Made by a program: the position numbers and the translations under genes | Assembly: GCA_030536575.1 (NCBI GenBank) | Contig: JAUNPS010000037.1 | Span: 1-47,573, forward strand | Direction of reading: 5' to 3' | DNA from: Eubacteriales bacterium | GTDB taxonomy: Bacteria; Bacillota; Clostridia; Lachnospirales; Lachnospiraceae | Length of the DNA stretch: 47,573 nucleotides | Part shown: positions 39,695 through 47,573 of the stretch, in pieces | Layout of the letters: each line of letters opens with the position of its first letter | Numbering within the stretch: the stretch's first letter is position 1 | The notes under the pieces: generated by a model | Database searches by the model: none | What the model saw: only the letters and a program-made list of their open reading frames with translations | What the model was told of the DNA's origin: nothing

Positions 39695-42235
39695 CTAATG
39701 AATCCGTCCAAACGCCATGAAATGCTCCTGCCAGTAAGGGGTAGCAATGCTCGTATACTGGATGGGATTTCCGCAGTGGATCATCATGTTGTTGCCAACA
39801 TAAATCCCCACATGGCTCGCCCCCGAAGTGTTATAGGTTCCCTGAAAGAAAATCAGGTCGCCCGGTTTTGCCTCTGACGGCGATACATAAGAGCAGCATC
39901 CACGCAATCCGTCCGCAGTCTGCCTTCCCACGTTCCAGCCATTCCCGCAGTTATTGATCACCCAACTGACGAAACCGGAACAGTCAAAACTGGTAGACGG
40001 GGACGCCCCGCCCCATACATACGGATAACCAAGATATTTCTCCGCTTCACGGATCATGTTCGCAAACTTCTGGTCAGATAATGCTTCTGCCGGAATATCG
40101 TACCCGAACCCTCCGGCTCCGCCGCCCGGCAGCGTATCCGTATCAAACAAATAGTCCCGGTTCCCGAATGTGATGTTGTAGTATTCATAGCGTTTTTCCT
40201 CGTTTTCGTCCATGCGGCTCCGAAGCACCGTATCAAGGTTATGGTTCGTGAGCGTCACGTCATAGCGGTTCACTTCCCTTGTGCTGGTCACTTCCACTTC
40301 CTGACTTCCGTTATCATCCGCAATATACGCCTCCCATGTCTGATGCCCATGTGCGGACGCAGACGCATGATCGCCGTAATAAACGTCAAACTGTACGCCG
40401 TACCTCGCAAAATTTCCGGTATCCTCCACCACATACTCCACGCCGTTCATCACAATCTTTGTCCCCATTGGCACAAAGGGATTGGATGCGTCCACCGCAA
40501 TCGTATGGTTTGCTGTCGGGTATGCGCCGCTGGCAGTCGGTCCGCCTGACCACTGGCCGCAGCAGATGGAACAGTTGCAATATCCGCTTGTCACAACCTG
40601 CCCCAGCGATTCCCCCACACGCACCGTCCTCGTTTCCGTCACTGTCTCCCGTGTGCTTTCCGTGGAAATGCTGTATTGCTGGCGGAAGATTTCTTCCACC
40701 TCGTCCGCCACCTGCTCATAGGTAAATTCCCCGTATTTTGCCGTAAAATAAGAAATCAGATGGTACGGATTGTGTGAAATCTCGTCCACCTGATAACGGT
40801 ATTCGTCATATCCCGGATGCCGGGATTCTATGCTGTTGATCTGCTCATTCAGTGCTTCCTCCAGTGCGGAATATGCGTTTTCCACCGCATAAATATCCTC
40901 GTCCGTGCTGGCGTAGGTTGTCCCGGTAATGCTCGAAGCGGCTCCCTGCAGGGATGCGCCGCAGCTTGCAAGGCTTGTGGCAATCAGCACGAACAAGAGA
41001 ACCATCGCCGCCAACGCACCAAAAATCCCTTTATTCCTCCCGGCAACCGCCTGCGCCGCCCGCTTTACCTTTGCAAAGACCGTCTGCGTGATCCGCACCG
41101 TCTCCGCCGCTGTCTGTTCTCCTTTCTGCGCCGCCTGATACGCCTTTTTATACCGCTGCTTCTGCCAGAATTTACGGATTGCCCGTTTCTTTGCCTGCTC
41201 TGCCTCCGCTGCGTGTTTCCCGGTTTCCTGCGCCGCTTCAAACTGCAGCCTGCCTGCCGCCATAGAATCCGCATCATACCGCAGGCGGGAATTTCTGCTT
41301 CGCATCCCCCGGTTTGTTTTGTGCATGGCATAGCGCAGGGCATTTTCCGCCATCAGTTCCGCCCGGTGGCTCCCTTCCAGCGCAGCGTTGTCCTGTTCCG
41401 CTTCATGCCCTTTCCCATGCAGATAGACAGCGGCGGAGCCTGCCGCCGCAGACGCCGCTTTCTTCGTAATGCCCATGCCTGCGCCACGCACCATGCCGCC
41501 ATCTTCATCCCCAAAGGATAAACGGGAAGATTGTTTCCGCTGTTCCTTATGTAGCTGCTCCCGCTTCGCCTTCCCTTTGATCTCCTCCCGGTAATCTTCC
41601 ACAGACTGTTCCGCCGCTTTTCCGGCTTTCTGGAAACGGCTGGCTTCCTCTTTCGCATCGGCGCTCCGGCTTTCTGCCGCCGTCCGCTTCTCCTTCTCCT
41701 TTCCGGCGTAGGACTGCACCTGTTTTTTCTTCCGGTTATGGCTGACCTCGGCGGCAGCCTCCGCATAGGCAAGGCTCCCGGACGGATGCCCCCGTATGCC
41801 CTCCATCCGTGCGGAATGTTCCGACACGCCCCTCGGCATATCCGCTAACGGTTCGCTTTCTTCGGATAATTCCTGCTCCGCATCATCCGGCGCTCTCTGG
41901 CTGTGTTTCCGTGCCGCTTTCGGTTGGCTCTCCTCCGTTTCCCTGTCAGCGCCTTCACTCTCCGTCTGATTTTCCAGTTTTACCGAACCTACCGTTTCAA
42001 AGTCAGAAGCATACAGCCTGCGCCGCTTTTTTCCCTTCGGCTCCTCTGCCCGCCCGTGGTTACAGGCAATCTGGAAATCATAAGCGTCCCCGGCTTGTCT
42101 GGAAACCGCCAGCCCATCCCTTTCCCGATGGCTGATCCGGATTGTTTCCTTGCTATGTAGGTTCTGCTCTATTAAACCTTCCCGGCTCATTTTCTTCACG
42201 GTTTTATCCCGTGCCTTATATTCATGCTCCTGCAT
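39695..42235 (-). CDS. CD1108-family cell-wall hydrolase (3D domain plus NlpC/P60)
   Basis: The 846-residue protein has a long charged cytoplasmic N-terminus (1-400, rich in A, E, K and R) and one membrane helix (about 403-422, A-A-M-V-L-L-F-V-L-I-A). An extracellular part carries a 3D domain (about 545-630, ending F-D-V-Y-Y-G-D-H) and a C-terminal C40 peptidase with Cys752 in F-D-C-S-G-F and histidines in S-H-V-G-I-Y. It would open peptidoglycan locally for the conjugation channel. No SLT-type lysozyme domain is seen, unlike two-enzyme relatives. The ATG at 42233-42235 is chosen because AAAGGAG lies 9 nt upstream. Confidence 0.9.
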   Translation of the reverse strand: MQEHEYKARDKTVKKMSREGLIEQNLHSKETIRISHRERDGLAVSRQAGDAYDFQIACNHGRAEEPKGKKRRRLYASDFETVGSVKLENQTESEGADRETEESQPKAARKHSQRAPDDAEQELSEESEPLADMPRGVSEHSARMEGIRGHPSGSLAYAEAAAEVSHNRKKKQVQSYAGKEKEKRTAAESRSADAKEEASRFQKAGKAAEQSVEDYREEIKGKAKREQLHKEQRKQSSRLSFGDEDGGMVRGAGMGITKKAASAAAGSAAVYLHGKGHEAEQDNAALEGSHRAELMAENALRYAMHKTNRGMRSRNSRLRYDADSMAAGRLQFEAAQETGKHAAEAEQAKKRAIRKFWQKQRYKKAYQAAQKGEQTAAETVRITQTVFAKVKRAAQAVAGRNKGIFGALAAMVLLFVLIATSLASCGASLQGAASSITGTTYASTDEDIYAVENAYSALEEALNEQINSIESRHPGYDEYRYQVDEISHNPYHLISYFTAKYGEFTYEQVADEVEEIFRQQYSISTESTRETVTETRTVRVGESLGQVVTSGYCNCSICCGQWSGGPTASGAYPTANHTIAVDASNPFVPMGTKIVMNGVEYVVEDTGNFARYGVQFDVYYGDHASASAHGHQTWEAYIADDNGSQEVEVTSTREVNRYDVTLTNHNLDTVLRSRMDENEEKRYEYYNITFGNRDYLFDTDTLPGGGAGGFGYDIPAEALSDQKFANMIREAEKYLGYPYVWGGASPSTSFDCSGFVSWVINNCGNGWNVGRQTADGLRGCCSYVSPSEAKPGDLIFFQGTYNTSGASHVGIYVGNNMMIHCGNPIQYTSIATPYWQEHFMAFGRIH

Positions 42236-42262
42236 GGTCTGCCACTCCTTTGCCAATCATTA

Positions 42263-42547
42263 TCAGGCGGAAGGCTGTGCGTATTCCTCCCACTTGTCTA
42301 CCGTGCGGTCTGCCAGTATCTTCACCGACTGTGCGAAATCCGAAAACCCATCCGGCAGTACGCCATAGTTAAATTCCGCAATCCGCAGTAAATCATGCTG
42401 CAGGTCAATGAGCGCCGACAGATAAAGAAGATCGTCCATCATCTGCCCGAAAATTCCTTCCCCGTCTTCGCCTAACACCATATCCAGAAATTCCTTCATG
42501 CCCTCCGGGAATTTCATTCCTGCCGTGTTTTCTTCACAAATCTTCAT
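42263..42547 (-). CDS. small conserved transfer-operon protein, unknown function
   Basis: The 94-residue acidic protein appears helical: F-P-E-G-M-K-E-F-L-D-M-V-L near the start and D-D-L-L-Y-L-S-A-L-I-D-L-Q-H-D-L-L in the middle. It has no signal or membrane segment. It overlaps the sortase gene by 14 nt and precedes the hydrolase gene, so it belongs to the operon. I do not recognise a named family. Confidence 0.75.
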   Translation of the reverse strand: MKICEENTAGMKFPEGMKEFLDMVLGEDGEGIFGQMMDDLLYLSALIDLQHDLLRIAEFNYGVLPDGFSDFAQSVKILADRTVDKWEEYAQPSA

Positions 42548-43340
42548 AATAAATCCTGTCCTTTCCTTTATCTATTTTCTTTGCAACTACCACCATCCGC
42601 CCGTTTTTCTGCGAATACTCGCAGGTGGATAGCGTCAGCAGTTTCTCCCCGTATGCCGCCGTAATTTTCGTGTCATAAAAAGACCGTTCCTTTACAGCCG
42701 CAAGAAAAGAATTATATTCCGCTTCGCTCTCTGCTTTCGTGAAAGCGTAATAAGCAAAATCGTTGCCCGTATATACTGGCGTAGAAAATGCCGCCAGCAC
42801 TTCATACGTTTCCTCGCCGTGCAGCGTGTTATAGGTAATCAGTGGATGTTCTTCGTAAAACTCCCTGCTCTTATACCCTTCCAGTGCGGCAAACATCTTC
42901 CCGCTGTTCATATGGTGTCCGTAGATAATCTGATTGTCACTGGTTTCCGGATTGCAGTTCTCCGCCAGAAACAGGCAGCCGTTTGCATTGTAATTCCCAT
43001 CGAAATCCCGGTGAAGGTAATAATTTTCTTCCTCCGGGCGGTACATGACCGGGTAATCAATCATGGTTCCCTCAATCGTGAGCCAGCCAATGCAATCGGG
43101 ATTTTCTTCATGCAGGGCAAGAAGCCCCGCATCCACCACAAAGGGCGCAGTCTGGCCGGAAGGAATCAAATCCCCGCCCGGCTCCTGCGCCCCGTCCTCA
43201 TTCTCATAAATTTCCCGAAGCTGCTCCTGCAGCAGATCGTCCGCCTTCTCCTGTGCAAACATTCCCATAAGGAAGTAAATGCTGATGGAGAGAAGAACAA
43301 CTGAACAAGTCAGAAGCAATCCTGCCCCAAAACGTCTCAT
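42534..43340 (-). CDS. srtB: class B sortase
   Basis: The 268-residue protein has an N-terminal membrane anchor (about 7-27) and a sortase domain. The catalytic triad is His142 (Y-G-H-H), Cys240 (T-L-S-T-C) and Arg248 (N-G-R), with spacing typical of class B. It joins surface proteins with a sorting signal to the cell wall or to each other. No LPxTG-like substrate is encoded in the window, so its target may be beyond the right edge or in the host. Sortases of this kind are a constant part of Tn1549-type operons. The start overlaps the VirB4 stop codon by 4 nt. Confidence 0.92.
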   Translation of the reverse strand: MRRFGAGLLLTCSVVLLSISIYFLMGMFAQEKADDLLQEQLREIYENEDGAQEPGGDLIPSGQTAPFVVDAGLLALHEENPDCIGWLTIEGTMIDYPVMYRPEEENYYLHRDFDGNYNANGCLFLAENCNPETSDNQIIYGHHMNSGKMFAALEGYKSREFYEEHPLITYNTLHGEETYEVLAAFSTPVYTGNDFAYYAFTKAESEAEYNSFLAAVKERSFYDTKITAAYGEKLLTLSTCEYSQKNGRMVVVAKKIDKGKDRIYYEDL

Positions 43341-46204
43341 GCTTCCTTCCCACCTTCCATCTCAGACGGTTTTGTTGTCATCAGTTTATAGAGCCGGAGC
43401 GATTTATCAAACTTATCCTTAAACGGAATAATCGTGCTTCCATAGAAGATAAGCCCTTCGCCCTCCCCGCTGTTCGTCACATAGGACAACTGGTGCGGGG
43501 AGATATTAAGCTGCTTCGCCAATATCTGCCTGTCGCCCGCCGCCTGATTCAGCATATAGATGAAGTCCGAGTTTTCAAAGATGTTCTCAATCTCCCGGCT
43601 TGCCAGCAGGTCTTTGATGTTCTGCGTGATACCTGTCGGGATGCCGCCCCATTTACGGAACCTTTTCCAGATTTCCACAGAATACGCCGCTGTCTGCTCC
43701 TCTTTCAAGAGCAGATGGAACTCGTCTATGTAGTATCTGGTGGATTTATGGGCGGCACGGTTAATCGTGACACGGTTCCAAACCTGATCCTGCACGATCA
43801 GCATTCCCAGCTTTTTAAGCTGTTTCCCCAAATCCTTAATATCAAAGCAGACAATCCGGTTATTCAGCTCCACATTCGTCCGATGGTTAAACACTTTTAG
43901 AGAACCATTTACATAGATTTCCAGTGCCGTAGCGATACGTTGTGCCTGCACCTCTTTCTGCTCCCGCAGGCAGGCATACAAATCCCCAAGCACGGGCATA
44001 TTCTCCGGCACGGGATTCTCAAAATACTTCTGATACACAATTGGCAGGCAGCGGTCAATCACCGATTTTTCCTCCGCTTCAATCCCGTTCCGGCTCCCCA
44101 TAATCAGCTCGCATAAGGAAAGGATAAAATCACTCTTAAAGCCGAGCGGATTATCGTCATCGGAATAATCGAGGTTAATGTCCATCGGATTGATATAGTC
44201 ATGACTTGTGGGGGAAATGTGGATCACCTGCCCGCCGAGCGCATGGACGAGGGGATAATACTCTCCCTCCGGATCTCCAATGATAATATCGTCCTGCGTA
44301 GCAAAAAACGCATTGGTAATCTCACGCTTTGCCGCAAAAGACTTTCCGGAGCCGGGCGTACCCAAGATCAATCCATTCGGATTTTTCAGTTTCTTCCGGT
44401 CTACCATGATCATGTTGTTGGAAAGAGCGTTCAGACCATAATACAGCGATTCCCCCGCCATAAAAAGCTCCTGCGTGGTGAACGGCACAAAAATAGCCGT
44501 GGACGTGGTAGTCAGCGCCCGTTTGATCGGGATTAAATTAAGTCCCAACGGGAGGCTACTCATCAGTCCCGGCTCCTGCATATAGTCAAGGCGGCGCAGT
44601 GAACAGTTATATTTCTGTGCAATACCGGAAGTCTGGAACACCGCATTGTCAAGCTCCTGCTTCGTCTTTGCCGTATTCAAAAATAATACTGTCACGAGGA
44701 ACATCCTTTCATTTCTTGACTGCAGATCTTCCAACAGGCGTTTTGCTTCGCCGCCGTAGGTATTCAGATCGGACGGAATGATGTCCATATCGTACCCGGA
44801 GCGCACCGCCTTTTTCTGTTCCTCAATCTTCATCCGGTTAATGTCCGTCACCTTGCTTTTAACCAACTTGATCGCCTTCATCTGGTCTAAGGACTGGATA
44901 TGCAGGTTGACGATCAAATTTCTGTCCATATCCAGAAATTCCGCCAGCATCTTATCTGTCAGCTCCGGCGCAAGTATCTGTAAATAGGATACCGCACCGA
45001 GGGTATCCCCCATCATAAAGTCTTTGCCATTCTTAAACACAAAACTGGTGGGCGCAATAAAATCCTTCGTCCCCATGCCGGTACGCAGCACCTTATCATA
45101 AGAAAACTGGAACGGCACTTTTTCATCGGGATTGAACGTCTCGTAAAGCACCTGCAGGCGTTCTTCCCCGCTTAATGGATAGGCGGACACCCCAAGTACC
45201 TTAAAGTTGTTCAGAATATCCGCTTCGATACGTTCCAGCTTCGGCTTCGCTTCACGGATGTTGTCGGCTTCAATCCCAAACGTGATATACTTTGTCCGCA
45301 CCAGACCATTGTTGCCCTTCGCAAGCTGATTTTTCAACATCTGTGCATACTCCATACGCACATCGTCAAAAGCGTCATTCTGCGGCTTAATCTGGATCAC
45401 CGATTCATATTCCTTCATGCTGCTGTGATGGTTGATAAAGGAAAGCTGGAAATGGATCGTGCTGTCAAAGTAATTGAGGAAATCGCACCAGTTCTCGAAA
45501 ATGGCGTTCTTATCCTCATTCTGCGCCAACTGGTAGTTAATATCATAAAACCGGATCGTTTTGGAATAATATTTCTCCTGCACCCGGCAGATACCGTCCT
45601 TCGCCATCTCCCGGTAGGGAATGGACTTCTGCGCCGACAGACGCTTCTCCTTTGCTTTTTTCGCCTCCGCTTTGGAAACCTGCTTGCTCCCAGCCGTTCC
45701 TTTGCCGGAAGTTGGCTTCACAGAATTGTTTTTAGCCGGAGCGGATTTCACAGAAACATTCTTATAAGAAGATTTCTTCTGCTTCGGTTTTCGCTTCGCC
45801 GCTTTCCTTTCCTCACGGGCTACACGTTTTTCTTCACGGGCATCCAGTTTAGCCTGCTTCTTTGCCGCCTTCCGTTCTGCCTTTTCCCGCTCCTTCTGCA
45901 GTTTTTCCGCCAGCTTCTCCGCCTTTTTCATGGCTTTTTTCTCACGTCTCGTCAGCTTCCGGGGCGCTCTCCTTCTCCCACGCCTGCGCTCCAGTTCTTC
46001 ATACCCGGACACATACGGTTCCTGCGGATAACGGGGCGGCTGCCCCTTCACTCTGTCAAGAAGTTCTTCCGCTTCATATCCCTCTAAGCCTTCATTATCC
46101 CAATAGCCATCGTCCGGCTCGTCCAGATAATAGTCCTCCGGTGGTTCCCGATACGTCCTGTCGCTCATGTTTTCCACAAATTCATCGTTTCTTTTTCTTG
46201 CCAC
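43337..46204 (-). CDS. VirB4-like conjugation ATPase, CD1110 family
   Basis: The 955-residue protein powers the type IV secretion channel. Walker A is G615-T-P-G-S-G-K-S, followed by Walker B-type I-I-I-G-D-P-E-G-E-Y and a C-terminal ATPase segment with Y-Y-I-D-E-F-H. The first about 200 residues hold an unusual Lys/Arg/Ala-rich stretch (A-E-K-L-A-E-K-L-Q-K-E-R), a basic coiled coil likely to contact membrane lipid or DNA. The GTG at 46202-46204 is preferred, with AAAGGAGGAGGAC upstream; earlier starts would run deep into the PrgI gene. It overlaps PrgI by 23 nt. VirB3-like PrgI next to VirB4 is the usual order. Confidence 0.93.
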   Translation of the reverse strand: MARKRNDEFVENMSDRTYREPPEDYYLDEPDDGYWDNEGLEGYEAEELLDRVKGQPPRYPQEPYVSGYEELERRRGRRRAPRKLTRREKKAMKKAEKLAEKLQKEREKAERKAAKKQAKLDAREEKRVAREERKAAKRKPKQKKSSYKNVSVKSAPAKNNSVKPTSGKGTAGSKQVSKAEAKKAKEKRLSAQKSIPYREMAKDGICRVQEKYYSKTIRFYDINYQLAQNEDKNAIFENWCDFLNYFDSTIHFQLSFINHHSSMKEYESVIQIKPQNDAFDDVRMEYAQMLKNQLAKGNNGLVRTKYITFGIEADNIREAKPKLERIEADILNNFKVLGVSAYPLSGEERLQVLYETFNPDEKVPFQFSYDKVLRTGMGTKDFIAPTSFVFKNGKDFMMGDTLGAVSYLQILAPELTDKMLAEFLDMDRNLIVNLHIQSLDQMKAIKLVKSKVTDINRMKIEEQKKAVRSGYDMDIIPSDLNTYGGEAKRLLEDLQSRNERMFLVTVLFLNTAKTKQELDNAVFQTSGIAQKYNCSLRRLDYMQEPGLMSSLPLGLNLIPIKRALTTTSTAIFVPFTTQELFMAGESLYYGLNALSNNMIMVDRKKLKNPNGLILGTPGSGKSFAAKREITNAFFATQDDIIIGDPEGEYYPLVHALGGQVIHISPTSHDYINPMDINLDYSDDDNPLGFKSDFILSLCELIMGSRNGIEAEEKSVIDRCLPIVYQKYFENPVPENMPVLGDLYACLREQKEVQAQRIATALEIYVNGSLKVFNHRTNVELNNRIVCFDIKDLGKQLKKLGMLIVQDQVWNRVTINRAAHKSTRYYIDEFHLLLKEEQTAAYSVEIWKRFRKWGGIPTGITQNIKDLLASREIENIFENSDFIYMLNQAAGDRQILAKQLNISPHQLSYVTNSGEGEGLIFYGSTIIPFKDKFDKSLRLYKLMTTKPSEMEGGKEA

Positions 46205-46562
46205 GGCGTCCTCCTCCTTTCTTCTCCTTCGGAACAGCCACGTTCTCCGGCAATTCATACAGATTTTCGATCTCATACCTGCGTATGGCAGGATTTAATA
46301 CTTTTACTGTAATGATGTTCCAAAGTATCTTTTCCAACGGCAGCCCGTCCTTCTCATACATAGCGAATAAAAACGCCGGGAGCATAAGAAGCACCATGCC
46401 TGTTGCCGCATTGCTCGTGCCGATAGCGCCCCTCGTCAGAAAATAAAAGGGCAGCCCGATGGCCGCCGCAATCGTCAGGCAGATAAGCTGCCGTTTTGTC
46501 AGGTTCAGTACAACCTTGTTTTTTACTTTTGTTAAATCCTTTGGCACCGATACGAATGCCAT
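46182..46562 (-). CDS. PrgI family (VirB3-like) membrane protein
   Basis: The 126-residue protein has two membrane helices (about 25-45 and 52-70, R-Q-L-I-C-L-T-I-A-A-A-I-G-L and G-M-V-L-L-M-L-P-A-F-L-F). A conserved motif V-P-K-D-L-T-K-V-K-N-K-V comes at the start and a basic tail at the end, matching PrgI. It is thought to sit at the base of the channel with VirB4. It starts 15 nt after the VirB6-like gene. Confidence 0.9.
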   Translation of the reverse strand: MAFVSVPKDLTKVKNKVVLNLTKRQLICLTIAAAIGLPFYFLTRGAIGTSNAATGMVLLMLPAFLFAMYEKDGLPLEKILWNIITVKVLNPAIRRYEIENLYELPENVAVPKEKKGGGRRGKKKKR

Positions 46563-46577
46563 AAAAAATTCCTCCTT

Positions 46578-47413
46578 CTAATGTGCATTGAAAATTGACT
46601 TGCTTAAATTTCCGGTTTTCATCAGGCTAAAACACAGAATGACCGTATATGCCGCCACTCCGAAAAGCGCCGAGTGCATATTGTCGGAAATCTCAATCGT
46701 GGACACCAGCACCGCATAGATGCCGACGCACACCATCATAAAGAATCCCTGAAAGCCGAGGGCAAGAAGCCCACGGAAATAATTGTTTCCCACCTGCCCC
46801 CATTCCCTGTTGGACATGGTGGCAAAGGGGATTGGCGCAACCGAGGTATAAAGGTAAATTTCAATCATGCGCCCGTAGAGGATCACGGTAATCAGCACCG
46901 ACATAATCTTCATGCACAGGCTGACCAGCAGCGTCTCCAATGCCAGTATGACAAGTTCCCCAATCTCCATAGACTCCATTGCTGTCTCCATCGCCTCCAG
47001 CATAGAATCTATGTTAATGGCAGTATCCGAGTGAATGACGCCGCCTGCCGCACTGACAACGTGCTGCCCCACATCGAAAACCGCCATCGCTATGGTGAAC
47101 GTATTTGACACAAGGTAAACCGCCACCCACATCTTGAAGAATTGTTCTTCTCTGTCAGCATGGTAATCAGCTCATAACACAGGACAAACGTAATAATCAT
47201 GCCCGCAATCGGCACGATCACCGAGTTTGATAAGTTCTGTATCAGGCTGAAAATGCTGCCATTCCACCCCTGCGGGGTTTGTCCAACCTGCGTAGCGATC
47301 TCCCCGGTCTTTTCATTGACATCGGTAAACATCGTTGACAGATTGGACGTTATCATTCCCGACAGAAGTTCCCTCATCCATTCCTCGATTGCTTCAAAAA
47401 TGCCATCGAACAT
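46578..47413 (-). pseudogene. VirB6-like polytopic channel protein, frameshifted
   Basis: The N-terminal part (47413-47090) reads M-F-D-G-I-F-E-A-I-E-E-W through a first helix to T-M-L-T-E-K-N-N. It then runs into an unrelated tail and a stop. The rest (47147-46578) is in another frame, starting F-F-K-M-W-V-A-V-Y-L-V-S-N-T-F. In relatives I remember E-K-N-N followed by about 10-15 residues before an F-F-K motif, so a short deletion at AACAATTCTTCAAG would explain both the missing residues and the shift. The remaining helices (four or five) and final K-S-I-F-N-A are intact. Without a repair the channel would lack this component, predicting a non-conjugative element. A sequencing error is less likely because a stretch seems lost, not one base. 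Confidence 0.75.
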
Positions 47414-47431
47414 GAACGAATCCCCCTATTT

Positions 47432-47573
47432 TTAGAATAAACCTCCGAGCAGGGGAATAAGCTGTGTTCCGATCAGGACTACACCGCCGCCCGCCATGAG
47501 CTGCTTGATTCCCTGTGATTTTGCTGATGTGTGATAAAGAAGTAATAGAAGTGTAAAAAATTTTGCCTTTCCT
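47432..47573 (-). CDS. Maff2-family small membrane protein, 3' part only
   Basis: The frame is open to the window edge. Its last residues A-K-S-Q-G-I-K-Q-L-M-A-G-G-G and I-P-L-L-G-G-L-F match the C-terminus of Maff2 proteins, about 60-70-residue membrane proteins encoded just before the VirB6-like gene. The residues before A-K-S-Q-G (K-F-F-T-L-L-L-L-L-Y-H-T-S) do not look like the usual N-terminal part with G-N-D-N-P. The change occurs about 49 nt before the window edge. Confidence 0.65.
   Translation of the reverse strand, partial: GKAKFFTLLLLLYHTSAKSQGIKQLMAGGGVVLIGTQLIPLLGGLF

Noticed and set aside
45425-46087. 220-codon plus-strand frame opposite the VirB4-like gene
   Set aside because: It arises from the Lys/Arg-rich codons of the VirB4 N-terminus read in reverse. 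No start signal and no family resemblance.
1-47573. CRISPR array, tRNA, rRNA or antibiotic-resistance gene of a known class
   Set aside because: No regularly spaced direct repeats, no cloverleaf, no ribosomal RNA sequence and no tet, erm, van or aminoglycoside gene were recognised. The ABC genes are the only resistance candidates.

Overview
The window is most of an integrative and conjugative element (ICE) of the Tn1549/CTn type found in gut Clostridia. It most likely comes from a Lachnospiraceae-like anaerobe or a related Firmicute. The evidence is the transfer-gene set (Maff2, VirB6-like, PrgI, CD1110-type VirB4, class B sortase, CD1108-type C40 peptidase, DUF4315, CD1107/DUF4366, TopB, a giant methylase-helicase, an ArdC-like polyvalent protein, TTRAP and YodL), strong GGAGG ribosome sites and an anaerobic ribonucleotide reductase. 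Family names are recognised from protein sequence alone; no database was searched.

Layout. 1-2.3 kb (minus strand): recombination/regulation end, with a sigma-like factor, an HTH_16 protein, a frameshifted small gene, a DUF6870-like protein and a serine recombinase cut after about 65 residues, next to a 13-bp inverted repeat. 2.3-4.0 kb: small regulators (two XRE proteins, a receiver-less OmpR-type winged helix) with visible operators. 4.1-8.1 kb: an nrdD-nrdG-flavodoxin operon, divergent from a cysteine-rich Crp/Fnr regulator. 8.2-15.8 kb: a MarR regulator, a heterodimeric ABC exporter and a MacB-like ABC protein; an identical 13-bp palindrome lies in front of both the MarR gene and the exporter. 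15.9-18.5 kb: candidate oriT, MobC and relaxase. 18.6-19.5 kb: an Rpn/PD-(D/E)xK nuclease. 19.7-47.6 kb (minus strand): the transfer operon, read from the right edge leftwards.

How it works together. MobC and the relaxase would nick oriT. VirB4, PrgI, the VirB6-like protein and Maff2 form part of the type IV channel, and the sortase and C40/3D hydrolase act at the cell wall. TopB, the methylase-helicase and the ArdC-like protein would process or protect the transferred DNA. The coupling protein (VirD4) is not in the window and would be expected beyond the right edge. The cargo is more AT-rich than the transfer genes, which suggests separate acquisition.

Damage and insertions. A 2,774-nt group II intron with its own reverse transcriptase sits inside the DExH box of the giant helicase, in the sense orientation; exact excision restores the reading frame. 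The VirB6-like gene is frameshifted, the recombinase is truncated, and the last ~50 nt at each window edge do not look like the expected gene continuation. The copy may therefore be transfer-defective, or the window edges may be assembly-affected.
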